A program made the translations under genes and the position numbers. Below, in pieces: positions 1-6,708 of a stretch of 13,119 bases of DNA. Within the stretch, counting starts at the first letter, position 1. Every line of letters begins with the position of its first letter. The notes beneath the pieces are model-generated. The model made no database searches and had not been told where the DNA came from. It saw only the letters and a list, made by a program, of their open reading frames with translations. The stretch is from Acidimicrobiaceae bacterium (GTDB lineage: Bacteria > Actinomycetota > Acidimicrobiia > Acidimicrobiales > Ilumatobacteraceae), in NCBI GenBank assembly GCA_003455715.1, contig DMQJ01000397.1, forward strand, positions 1 through 13,119, in the 5' to 3' direction.

Positions 1-2
1 CG

Positions 3-1553
3 GCGCTGCCGCCCGCCGGGCCTGCCGAGCAGGTCGAGCTCGAGCTGGGGCCTGGCGCGCAGCGCGGCCAGTGGCTGCTGCCGCCGCCCAACTACCTGGC
101 CCGCAGCACCGCTCAAACCATCAACAAGGCCGAGGTAGAGGCGCGCGGGCGCACGCTGGTGGAGTCGCTGGCCTCGCATGGCGTCGAGACTCGTCTCGTC
201 GGGCAAACCGTCGGCCCGACGGTCACTCGCTACGAGCTCGAGCTCGGGGCAGGTGTGAAGGTGGCTCGTATCACCAGCCTCAACCGCGACATCGCCTACG
301 CCATGGCGGCCACCGACGTGCGCATCCTGGCCCCCATCCCGGGCCGCTCGGCCATTGGTGTGGAAGTGCCCAACCACACTCGGCAAATGGTGAGCCTGGG
401 CGACATCATGGGTTCGGCGGAGGCCAAGACGGCGGCCCAGACCCTCGATGTAGCCATCGGCAAAGACATCGCTGGGCGGTCGGTGTTCCTCAACCTGGCA
501 ACCACGCCGCACCTGCTCATCGCTGGTACCACTGGCGCGGGCAAGTCGAGCGGTATCAACTGCATCATCACGTCGCTGCTCATGCGCACCACCCCCGATC
601 AGGTTCGGCTCATCCTGGTCGACCCGAAGCAGGTCGAGATGGGGCAGTACAACCGGCTGCCCCACCTGCTCACGGCGCCGGTCACGAACCCGAAGAAGGC
701 GGCCAACGCGCTGGCGTGGGCGTGCAAGGAGATGGATCGTCGCTACGACCTGTTGTTCGAGGTCGGCTTTCGCGACATCGGCGGCTACAACGCGGCGTAC
801 GACCGAGGCGAGCTAGTGCCCGAACCTGGCTCCGACCGCCAGTACGAGCGCCTGCCGTTCATCGTGGTCGTCGTCGACGAGCTCAACGACCTGATGATGG
901 TTGCGGCCCGCGACGTGGAAGAGAGCATCACGCGCATCGCTCAGAAGGCGCGTGCGGTGGGTATTCACCTCATCGTCGCCACGCAGCGGCCGTCGGTGAA
1001 CGTCATCACCGGTGTCATCAAGGCCAACATCCCGGCCCGCATCGCGTACGCCGTGAACAGTCTCACCGACAGCCGCGTCATCCTCGACCAGCCAGGCGCC
1101 GAGAAGCTCGTCGGCAAAGGCGACATGCTGTTGCTTCCGGGCAACTCCAATGTGTCGCAACGTATCCAGGGGTGCTTCGTCAGCGAAGAAGAAGTACGCA
1201 AGGTGGTCGCCCACTGGCGCCGTCAGTCGCCCGAGGTGGTGTACGTCAGCGGTGTGGAAGGCGACGACAACGAGGGCCAACTCGGTGGTGGCAACTTCGG
1301 GGGCAACGGCGCCGACGACGACGAAGACGAGTCGTTGATGCGTCAGGCCATGGAGTTGGTGGTGCGTAGCCAACTCGGCTCCACCAGCATGTTGCAGCGC
1401 AAGCTGAAGGTCGGCTTCGCCCGCGCCGGCCGCATCATGGACTTGCTCGAGCAACGTGGCGTCGTGGGGCCGAGTGAAGGATCGAAGGCGCGAGCGGTGC
1501 TGATGACGGTGGAAGAGTTCGAGTTGCTGCAGGAAGCCGACCGCAACCGCTGA
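3..1553 (+). CDS. ftsK: DNA translocase FtsK, C-terminal motor and gamma domain (5' truncated)
   Basis: FtsK/SpoIIIE translocase: a hexameric ATP-driven DNA pump at the division septum that clears and orients chromosome ends before cell separation. The reading frame is open to the window edge, so the N-terminal membrane part and the true start lie outside. The first visible residues include LLPPPNYLARS, the usual opening of the alpha domain. The RecA-like motor follows, with Walker A GTTGAGKSS at 525-551 and Walker B IVVVVDELND at 861-890, then an ATQRPSVNVITGVIKANIP stretch typical of the family. An acidic, glycine-rich linker (about 1255-1335) leads to the winged-helix gamma domain (about 1336-1545, SLMRQAMELV to the end), which reads polar KOPS-type sequences. 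Walker B reads DELND where DELAD is usual, a mild change. The 3' end is only 9 nt from the convergent lipoprotein gene. The family assignment is secure. Confidence 0.97.
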   Translation, partial: ALPPAGPAEQVELELGPGAQRGQWLLPPPNYLARSTAQTINKAEVEARGRTLVESLASHGVETRLVGQTVGPTVTRYELELGAGVKVARITSLNRDIAYAMAATDVRILAPIPGRSAIGVEVPNHTRQMVSLGDIMGSAEAKTAAQTLDVAIGKDIAGRSVFLNLATTPHLLIAGTTGAGKSSGINCIITSLLMRTTPDQVRLILVDPKQVEMGQYNRLPHLLTAPVTNPKKAANALAWACKEMDRRYDLLFEVGFRDIGGYNAAYDRGELVPEPGSDRQYERLPFIVVVVDELNDLMMVAARDVEESITRIAQKARAVGIHLIVATQRPSVNVITGVIKANIPARIAYAVNSLTDSRVILDQPGAEKLVGKGDMLLLPGNSNVSQRIQGCFVSEEEVRKVVAHWRRQSPEVVYVSGVEGDDNEGQLGGGNFGGNGADDDEDESLMRQAMELVVRSQLGSTSMLQRKLKVGFARAGRIMDLLEQRGVVGPSEGSKARAVLMTVEEFELLQEADRNR

Positions 1554-1562
1554 GCATCACCC

Positions 1563-2138
1563 CTACAGGGTTTGGGCCCAGATGCCGGCAATGCGCATCA
1601 GCGTGTCCTGGATGGTCGCGGCGTCAGGCATCGGCACGTCGCCGAGCGCGTAGTCGGCGATCACCGAGTACACGATGCCACCTTTCTCGAACACCACTTC
1701 GCCGAACTCGAAGCCGCTGGCCCCCGCCGCGTAGTAGGCCCGCTCGCCGATTCCGTCGAGTTGGCTGATGGTGTGGCCGAGGTCGGTCGCGATCTGCAGG
1801 CGGTCGTCGAAGGGGGTGAACACCGGCATCATCGCGAAGAATGCGCCGGCGCCCGTGGAGGGGCTGACGGTGAGGCTGCAGGAGTTGGTGCTCACGTCGG
1901 GCGATCCTGGCAATGCTCCGGGGAACAGGGCGGCGAGGTCGTCGGGATTCACCAGGTCGCACACCGGGCCGAGGCTGTCGCCACTATCGCCACTATCGCC
2001 GCCGCTGGCCGCGGTGGTGTTGGTGCCCGACGAGTCGACGACCGACGGCGCGGTGGAAGCCGCGGTGCTGTCGTCGTCGCCACCACATGCTGGGGCGAGA
2101 AGGGCGAGGGCGAGGAGAGGGAGCGCTGCTCGTGTCAT
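1563..2138 (-). CDS. small secreted lipoprotein, DUF3558-like (function unknown)
   Basis: 191-residue protein on the minus strand, probably anchored to the outer face of the membrane. The start MTRAALPLL at 2138 puts a hydrophobic signal stretch immediately before a lipobox-like LAPAC, with the lipidated Cys at residue 18. An earlier in-frame Met at 2186 would add 16 charged residues before the signal and is unlikely. After the Cys comes GGDDDST and a low-complexity Ser/Thr/Gly/Asp linker containing three GDS repeats, typical of actinobacterial lipoproteins. The folded part begins near GPVCDLVNPDDLAALF and has a second Cys in NSCSLTV, so a disulfide is likely; this Cys pattern resembles DUF3558-type lipoproteins, but I hold that name loosely. 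It ends 9 nt from the ftsK stop (tail to tail) and is divergent from the SMP-30 gene, so they share the 121-nt upstream region. No function can be assigned. Confidence 0.8.
   Translation of the reverse strand: MTRAALPLLALALLAPACGGDDDSTAASTAPSVVDSSGTNTTAASGGDSGDSGDSLGPVCDLVNPDDLAALFPGALPGSPDVSTNSCSLTVSPSTGAGAFFAMMPVFTPFDDRLQIATDLGHTISQLDGIGERAYYAAGASGFEFGEVVFEKGGIVYSVIADYALGDVPMPDAATIQDTLMRIAGIWAQTL
1974..2000 (-). repeat. three tandem 9-bp units inside the lipoprotein linker
   Basis: Three consecutive 9-bp units (two identical, one differing by synonymous bases) encode GDSGDSGDS in the lipoprotein's flexible linker. This looks like ordinary slippage expansion in a spacer and has no clear regulatory meaning. 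Confidence 0.7.
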
Positions 2139-2211
2139 GCCTCGAATGTGCCACCGGGCGACTCGGTGCGCCTGAGGGGCGAACACTCATCCGAAGACGA
2201 CGGAGTACTCA

Positions 2212-2224
2212 ACCCGGTCCGGGT
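2212..2224. promoter_or_regulatory. 13-nt inverted repeat in divergent intergenic region, candidate operator
   Basis: ACCCGG-T-CCGGGT is a perfect 6-bp inverted repeat around a single centre base, about 36 nt before the SMP-30 start and within the 121-nt region shared with the divergent lipoprotein gene. The arrangement suits a dimeric regulator, but short GC palindromes are common in such genomes and no regulator gene is adjacent. Confidence 0.35.
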
Positions 2225-2232
2225 CGTCGGCA

Positions 2233-2248
2233 GCCAACCGGTGTTGGC
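2233..2248. promoter_or_regulatory. 16-nt inverted repeat just before the SMP-30 gene, candidate operator
   Basis: GCCAAC-CGGT-GTTGGC is a perfect 6-bp inverted repeat with a 4-nt centre, ending 11 nt before the ATG at 2260. It sits where the -10 region or leader would be and could be an operator or a short RNA hairpin. It lies 8 nt after the other palindrome (2212-2224). No strong Shine-Dalgarno is visible for the gene. Confidence 0.35.
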
Positions 2249-2259
2249 ATGCTCTGGCC

Positions 2260-3195
2260 ATGAGCGAGATGACCACCATCACCACCGGCTTGCGGTTCCC
2301 CGAGGGCCCGATCGCCATGCCCGACGGAACCGTTGTGCTGGTCGAGATGTTCGGGCCGCGCATTACCCGTGTGCATCCGGATGGCACGAAGGAGACGGTG
2401 GCCGAGATCGTGGGCGGCCCCAACGGCGCCGCGATGGGGCCCGACGGCTTCCTCTATCTGTGCAACAACGGGGGCTGCTTCACACCGGTCGAGATCGGGG
2501 AGATGCTGTTGCCCGGGCCGTTCGACCCGGAGCGCTACATCGGTGGCCGCATCCAGAAGGTCGATCTCGCGACAGGTGAGGTGACCGATCTCTACACCGA
2601 GTGCGACGGGCGGCCGCTGCGCGCGCCGAACGACTTGGTCTTCGACGGCCACGGCGGCTTCTGGTTCACCGACCATGGCATCCGCGACCACCATGCGCGC
2701 ACCAGCGACCTCACCGGCATCTACTACGCGAAGGCCGATGGCAGCTCCATCTCCGAGCAGGTGTTCCCCGTCGAAGGCCCGAACGGCATCGGCCTGTCGC
2801 CCGACGGTGGCACCCTCTATTGGGCAGAGACCACCACCGGCCGGGTGATGCGGCGCACGGTGGCGTCGCCGGGTGTGCTCGCCCCCGCCATTCCGCTCGA
2901 CACGAGCACCTGTCTGGCCGGCCTGCCCGGGTACCAGCTACTCGACTCGTTGGCGGTCGACGGCGACGGCAACGTGTGCGTGGCCACCCTGGTGAACGGC
3001 GGCGTCACCGTCGTGTCGCCCACCGACGGGTCGACGGTGCACATCCCCACCGGCGACCTGCTCACCACCAACATCTGCTTCGGCGACAGCGACGGCAGCG
3101 GCGAGTACCGCGACGCCTACATCACGTGCTCGGCGATGGGCACGCTGGTGCACATGCGCTGGCCCAACCCTGGCCTGCGCCTGCACCACCTGTAG
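2260..3195 (+). CDS. SMP-30/gluconolactonase-family hydrolase
   Basis: 311-residue six-bladed beta-propeller of the SMP-30/gluconolactonase/LRE family, metal-dependent enzymes that usually open sugar lactones or related esters. The family's metal and substrate residues appear to be present: E15 in FPEGP, N124 in APNDLVFD, N175 in EGPNGIGLSPDG, and D229 in LDSLAVDGDGN. Blade-like repeats of the PDG / DGHGG / DGDGN type recur through the chain. No signal peptide is seen, so it should be cytoplasmic. The ATG at 2260 is favoured because FPEGP then falls at the usual distance from the N-terminus. Its TAG stop shares its G with the GTG start of the next gene (TAGTG), implying translational coupling to an APH-fold kinase. 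The exact substrate cannot be read from sequence; a sugar lactone is the default guess. Confidence 0.92.
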   Translation: MSEMTTITTGLRFPEGPIAMPDGTVVLVEMFGPRITRVHPDGTKETVAEIVGGPNGAAMGPDGFLYLCNNGGCFTPVEIGEMLLPGPFDPERYIGGRIQKVDLATGEVTDLYTECDGRPLRAPNDLVFDGHGGFWFTDHGIRDHHARTSDLTGIYYAKADGSSISEQVFPVEGPNGIGLSPDGGTLYWAETTTGRVMRRTVASPGVLAPAIPLDTSTCLAGLPGYQLLDSLAVDGDGNVCVATLVNGGVTVVSPTDGSTVHIPTGDLLTTNICFGDSDGSGEYRDAYITCSAMGTLVHMRWPNPGLRLHHL

Positions 3196-4139
3196 TGGCG
3201 GAGTCGATCGAGCCGATCCACGACGGCGAGCCTGATGTTGGTGCGTCGGTGGTGCGCGCGTTGCTGCACTCGGAGTGCCCGCAGTGGGCCGAGGCTCGAT
3301 TGACCTACCTGAGCACGTCGGGCACCGATCACGCGATGTGGCGAGTCAGCGTTCCGCGATCGGCCGACGTGGTGGTTCGGATGCCTCGCCGCGCTCGCGC
3401 CGCGGCACGAGTGGCCTACGAGGCTCGGGTGTTAGAGGCGGTGGCAGCCTCCCCGGTGGCGCGTCAGGTTGCGACGCCGACGGTGCGTCACCTCGGCAAC
3501 CCTCATGAGTACTTCCCGCACCAGTGGCTGGTGCTCGACTGGCTCGACGGCAGCGACGCGTGGGCGGCTCGGGCGACGCTCGACCATCGAGCGCTCGCGT
3601 CACTGGCCGTCGACCTGGCAGGCGTTGTCGGTGCCATCGGTGCGCTCGACAGTGGCTGGGCGCGCCCTCGCCAGGCAGGCAGCCGGGGCGGACCACTGCT
3701 CCCGTTGCTGGCCGGTCTCGACGAGTGGCTCACGGGGCCCGAGTGGAACGCGGCCGGGCTCATCGACGTTGCCGCAGTTCGCCGCCTGATGGACGAGGCT
3801 CGCGAGGTAGTGGGCGAGCCCGTTGCGGAAGGATTCGTGCACGGCGACCTGATCCCGGGCAACCTGCTGCTGAGTGGTTCTCGTCTCACGTCAGTCATCG
3901 ACTGGGGTGGTGCTGGGCATGGCGACCTGGCTCAGGACCTGGCGCCTGCGTGGTCGGTCCTCGGGGCGGGCGAACGCTCGCTGTTCAGGGCCCACCTGGA
4001 GGTCGACGACGCCTCGTGGATCAGGGGGCGCACATTCGAGTTGGAGCACGCCGTGGCCGCCATCCTCTACTACGTGCCGAAGCGACACCCGTTGGGCGAC
4101 GTGATGCTGCGCACGTTGCACCAGATCCTTGCTGGCTGA
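3195..4139 (+). CDS. APH-fold small-molecule kinase (phosphotransferase family)
   Basis: 314-residue protein of the aminoglycoside phosphotransferase/choline kinase fold, which moves the gamma-phosphate of ATP to a hydroxyl of a small substrate. The ATP-loop region is YLSTSGTDHAMWRV, followed by VVRMPRRA. The catalytic loop VHGDLIPGNLLL carries H216, D218 and N223, and the metal-binding Asp is D236 in VIDWGGAGHGD. The GTG start at 3195 overlaps the upstream TAG by one base; the frame is open further upstream but that part lies entirely inside the SMP-30 gene. Many actinobacterial members of this fold act on metabolites and not on antibiotics, so drug resistance should not be assumed. Coupling to a lactonase-like enzyme suggests phosphorylation of a sugar or sugar-derived acid, which is inference. 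Confidence 0.9.
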   Translation: MAESIEPIHDGEPDVGASVVRALLHSECPQWAEARLTYLSTSGTDHAMWRVSVPRSADVVVRMPRRARAAARVAYEARVLEAVAASPVARQVATPTVRHLGNPHEYFPHQWLVLDWLDGSDAWAARATLDHRALASLAVDLAGVVGAIGALDSGWARPRQAGSRGGPLLPLLAGLDEWLTGPEWNAAGLIDVAAVRRLMDEAREVVGEPVAEGFVHGDLIPGNLLLSGSRLTSVIDWGGAGHGDLAQDLAPAWSVLGAGERSLFRAHLEVDDASWIRGRTFELEHAVAAILYYVPKRHPLGDVMLRTLHQILAG

Positions 4140-4173
4140 TCGGAGCACCCGGGCTATTGTGTGACACCCCTGG

Positions 4174-4187
4174 CGTACGGTTGTTCG
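4174..4187. promoter_or_regulatory. candidate LexA (SOS) box upstream of the HNH gene
   Basis: CGTAC-GGTT-GTTCG matches the mycobacterial/actinobacterial LexA operator CGAAC-N4-GTTCG with one mismatch (T for A at the third base of the left arm). It ends one base before the ATG at 4189 and overlaps the putative -10 element. 13E12-type (DUF222) genes have been reported among LexA-controlled genes in mycobacteria, which makes this more than a chance match, though a one-mismatch hit remains unproven. Confidence 0.5.
4176..4181 (+). promoter_or_regulatory. candidate leaderless -10 element (TACGGT) of the HNH gene
   Basis: TACGGT fits the actinobacterial TANNNT -10 and ends 7 nt before the ATG, the spacing expected if transcription starts on the start codon itself (leaderless mRNA). 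No convincing -35 or Shine-Dalgarno is present. It lies inside the candidate LexA box. Confidence 0.4.
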
Positions 4188-4188
4188 T

Positions 4189-5433
4189 ATGGATGTTGAG
4201 GGGTTGTTGGGCGAGTTGCGAGGGGTGGTCGACAGGTTGGCCGCGCTCGATGTGTCGGTGTTGGACGCTGTCGAACTGCAGGGTGTGGTGGTGGGGTTGC
4301 AGGTGGAGGCGTCGCGGTTGGCAGCCGCGTCGGCGGTGCCGTTGCATGTGTGGGAGGTCGACGGCGGGTGGTGTACGTCGCGTGCGCGCACAGCCGGGTT
4401 GGCGTTGGCGAACCGGGTGCACCGGTGTCATCACGTGGTGGCGGCAGAGTTGGGTCGGGCAGCGAAGCTGTCGGGGATGCCGTTGGTGCGCAGGGCGGTG
4501 TTGGAGGGCCGGTTGTCGATGGATCATGTCGATCTGTTCTGCCGCTATGCCACCGAGACCCGCTGGCCGCTGTTTCAACGCGATGAAGCCGTGCTGGTCG
4601 AAGCCTGTGTGGGGCTGTCGTTGTTCGCGGATGCTCGCAACCTGGTCCGCTATTGGGCCGACCATGTCGATGACGAACTTGGCGACACCAAGCGTCCGGT
4701 GCGGTCGGAGGTGGAGACGTCACGGTCACGCGACACCGGCGAACTCACCCTGCGCGGGCATCTCAGTCCGGTGGATGCCGAGGTGTTCTGCAACGAACTC
4801 GACCGGCTGGTGCGCGACATCCGCCTCGAAGACCAAGCGAACGGTGCCGACCGGCCAATCGCCCAACAACGCGCTGCCGCGTTGTTGCGGATGGCGCAAC
4901 GCTCGGCAACCGCCACCGGGGCGACGGGGCGGCCCCTGTTTCAGGTGATCATCGGCGATGCCACCGTCGCCCGGCTGTGCGAACTGGCCTCCGGGCATGT
5001 GATCACCCCTGAAGAACTGTTGCCGCATCTGGGGACGGCGTTGGTCGAGTCGTTCCTGTTCGACGAACGACACCGGCTGGTCGGGGTGTCGAAACAACGC
5101 ACCTTCACCGGCCGCCTCCGCCGTGCCATCCAGATACGTGATCGACGCTGCCAGCACGAGTCCGGGTGCCCGGTGTCGGCCACCGACCTGCGCAGCGACA
5201 TCGACCACATCGTCCCGTGGGCGCAGGGTGGGGTCACCGGCCCCGGCAACGGCCGGGTGTTGTGCACCAGCCACAACCGGCACCAACACCTCCACGGACC
5301 ACCCCTACCGGCACCGTCCCCATCAGCCGACGGGCCGCCGCCCATCCGCTACCCCGAGTTGATGGCCGCGGTGCTACGGCTTCGTTGGAGCATCCGCCAC
5401 ATCAACGACCTCTACCTTCCCTCGGCGTCGTAG
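4189..5433 (+). CDS. DUF222 / 13E12-repeat-type protein with C-terminal HNH nuclease domain
   Basis: 414-residue protein with the two-part build of the actinobacterial 13E12/DUF222 family. The N-terminal helical DUF222 region is about residues 1-290. The C-terminal HNH nuclease domain has a probable zinc site C321, C327, C359 and H362, the core DIDHIVPWAQGG with D339 and H340, N354, and a closing SHNRHQHLHG segment. HNH domains use a beta-beta-alpha metal fold to cut DNA; the biological role of this multicopy family is unresolved. Eight of the first ten leucine codons are TTG, whereas neighbours use CTG/CTC, suggesting a different origin. It sits 49 nt after the kinase gene and 9 nt before rimO, between housekeeping genes. 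A candidate LexA box and leaderless -10 adjoin the ATG, so it may respond to DNA damage. No intron, intein or terminal repeats of a mobile element are visible. Confidence 0.93.
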   Translation: MDVEGLLGELRGVVDRLAALDVSVLDAVELQGVVVGLQVEASRLAAASAVPLHVWEVDGGWCTSRARTAGLALANRVHRCHHVVAAELGRAAKLSGMPLVRRAVLEGRLSMDHVDLFCRYATETRWPLFQRDEAVLVEACVGLSLFADARNLVRYWADHVDDELGDTKRPVRSEVETSRSRDTGELTLRGHLSPVDAEVFCNELDRLVRDIRLEDQANGADRPIAQQRAAALLRMAQRSATATGATGRPLFQVIIGDATVARLCELASGHVITPEELLPHLGTALVESFLFDERHRLVGVSKQRTFTGRLRRAIQIRDRRCQHESGCPVSATDLRSDIDHIVPWAQGGVTGPGNGRVLCTSHNRHQHLHGPPLPAPSPSADGPPPIRYPELMAAVLRLRWSIRHINDLYLPSAS

Positions 5434-5436
5434 CCT
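5431..5436 (+). promoter_or_regulatory. candidate leaderless -10 element (TAGCCT) of rimO
   Basis: TAGCCT matches TANNNT and ends 6 nt before the GTG start of rimO. Its TAG is also the stop codon of the HNH gene. If used, rimO-pgsA-cinA would be expressed independently of the HNH gene. No clear -35 is seen, and read-through from upstream is equally possible. Confidence 0.3.
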
Positions 5437-5442
5437 GTCGGG

Positions 5443-6708
5443 GTGGCGAAGCGCTTCTACGTCGAGACACTCGGCTGCCCCAAGAACCAGGTCGACAGCG
5501 ACAAGTTAGTCGGCACCCTCTTGGCCGACGGCATGGTGGCCACCGACGACGCGGCCACCGCCGACCTGGTGGTGGTCAACACGTGCGCCTTCATCGACGA
5601 AGCGCGCCGCGAGAGCATCGACACCATCCTCGCGCTCGAAGAGCAGCGCAAGCATGGGGCCAAGCTCGTCGTCACCGGCTGCATGGCCGAGCGCTATGGC
5701 CACGAGTTGGCCGAGGCGCTGCCCGAGGTCGACCAGGTGGCCGGGTTCGGCGTGCCGGTGAACCTCACCGCCAAGAAGCGCATTCCGGTGTCGACGGCGC
5801 CCATCCCCAGCCTCGACCTGCTCAACCTGCCGCGGCCGAAGTCGGTGTCGCCCTGGGCGTACGTGAAGATCGCCGAAGGCTGCGACCGCAACTGTGGATT
5901 CTGCGCCATCCCGTCGTTCCGCGGGCCGCAGCGCAGCCGCGACGTTGCCTCCATCCTGGCCGAGGTGGAGCAACTGGAGGCCAAGGAGATCGTGCTGGTG
6001 GCACAAGACCTGGCCAGCTACGGCAAGGATCGGCCGGGCGAACTCGGCGCCGGGGCGATTGTGCCGCTGGTACGTGCAGTGAGCGCCGCAGCTCCGTGGA
6101 CGCGGCTGTTGTACCTCTACCCCAGCGATCTCACCGACGAACTCATCGACGCCATCTGCGACACCGGCGTGCCGTATTTCGACCTGTCGTTGCAGCACGT
6201 CAGCAAGCCGCTTCTGCGCCGCATGCGCCGCTGGGGCGATGGTGATCGCTTCCTGCGGCGTATTGCCGACATCCGCGACCGCGAACCCGATGCCGCGTTC
6301 CGCAGCAACTTCATCGTCGGTTATCCGGGTGAAACCGAGGCCGACCACGACCAGCTGCTGGCGTTCGTCGAGCACGCCCAACTCGACTGGTGCGGCTTCT
6401 TCGCCTACAGCTCGGAAGACGGCACCTACGCGGCCACGCTCGACGGCGCGGTGCCCGAGGGCTTGATGCACGAGCGCCTTGCCGAGCTACGCGAGTTGCA
6501 GGACAGCATCACCGCCAGTCGCCGCGACGACCTCATCGGACACACCGTGCGCGTGCTGGTCGACGAGGCCGGTGTCGCCCGCAGCACCCGTGAGGCACCG
6601 GAGATCGACGGCATCATCGAGGTGCCCGACACGCTCGCGGTCGGAGAGTTCCACGAGGTTCGCATCGTCACCGCCATGGGACCCGATCTCGTGGCAGACT
6701 CGCTCTGA
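5443..6708 (+). CDS. rimO: ribosomal protein S12 methylthiotransferase RimO
   Basis: 421-residue radical-SAM methylthiotransferase that adds a methylthio group to the conserved aspartate of ribosomal protein S12. The N-terminal MTTase domain carries the first 4Fe-4S cluster ligands C12 (ETLGCPKNQVDS), C48 (VVNTCAFIDEA) and C80 (VVTGCMAERYG). The radical-SAM domain carries C147, C151 and C154 in the CxxxCxxC motif GCDRNCGFCAIPSFRGPQRSR-type region; the IPSFRGPQRSR form and S12-type N-terminus favour RimO over the tRNA enzyme MiaB. A C-terminal TRAM domain runs from about residue 364, with APEIDG. Length is normal for the family. The GTG start at 5443 gives the canonical MAKRFYVETLGC opening. 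The stop overlaps the pgsA start (TGATG), so the two are coupled. Confidence 0.97.
   Translation: MAKRFYVETLGCPKNQVDSDKLVGTLLADGMVATDDAATADLVVVNTCAFIDEARRESIDTILALEEQRKHGAKLVVTGCMAERYGHELAEALPEVDQVAGFGVPVNLTAKKRIPVSTAPIPSLDLLNLPRPKSVSPWAYVKIAEGCDRNCGFCAIPSFRGPQRSRDVASILAEVEQLEAKEIVLVAQDLASYGKDRPGELGAGAIVPLVRAVSAAAPWTRLLYLYPSDLTDELIDAICDTGVPYFDLSLQHVSKPLLRRMRRWGDGDRFLRRIADIRDREPDAAFRSNFIVGYPGETEADHDQLLAFVEHAQLDWCGFFAYSSEDGTYAATLDGAVPEGLMHERLAELRELQDSITASRRDDLIGHTVRVLVDEAGVARSTREAPEIDGIIEVPDTLAVGEFHEVRIVTAMGPDLVADSL

Noticed and set aside
71..1369. 432-codon alternative plus-strand frame over ftsK
   Set aside because: The +3 frame carries all FtsK motifs; this one is low-complexity Arg/Gly/His sequence.
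2601..3194. Upstream extension of the kinase frame
   Set aside because: The frame is open but lies within the SMP-30 gene and reads as Arg/His-rich noise; the protein-like sequence begins at GTG 3195.
3195..4139. Aminoglycoside resistance gene
   Set aside because: The APH fold is shared by many metabolic kinases; nothing in the sequence or context indicates an antibiotic substrate.
4189..5433. Homing endonuclease of an intron or intein
   Set aside because: The HNH domain is joined to DUF222 in a complete stand-alone gene; flanking genes are intact and no intron or intein borders are seen.
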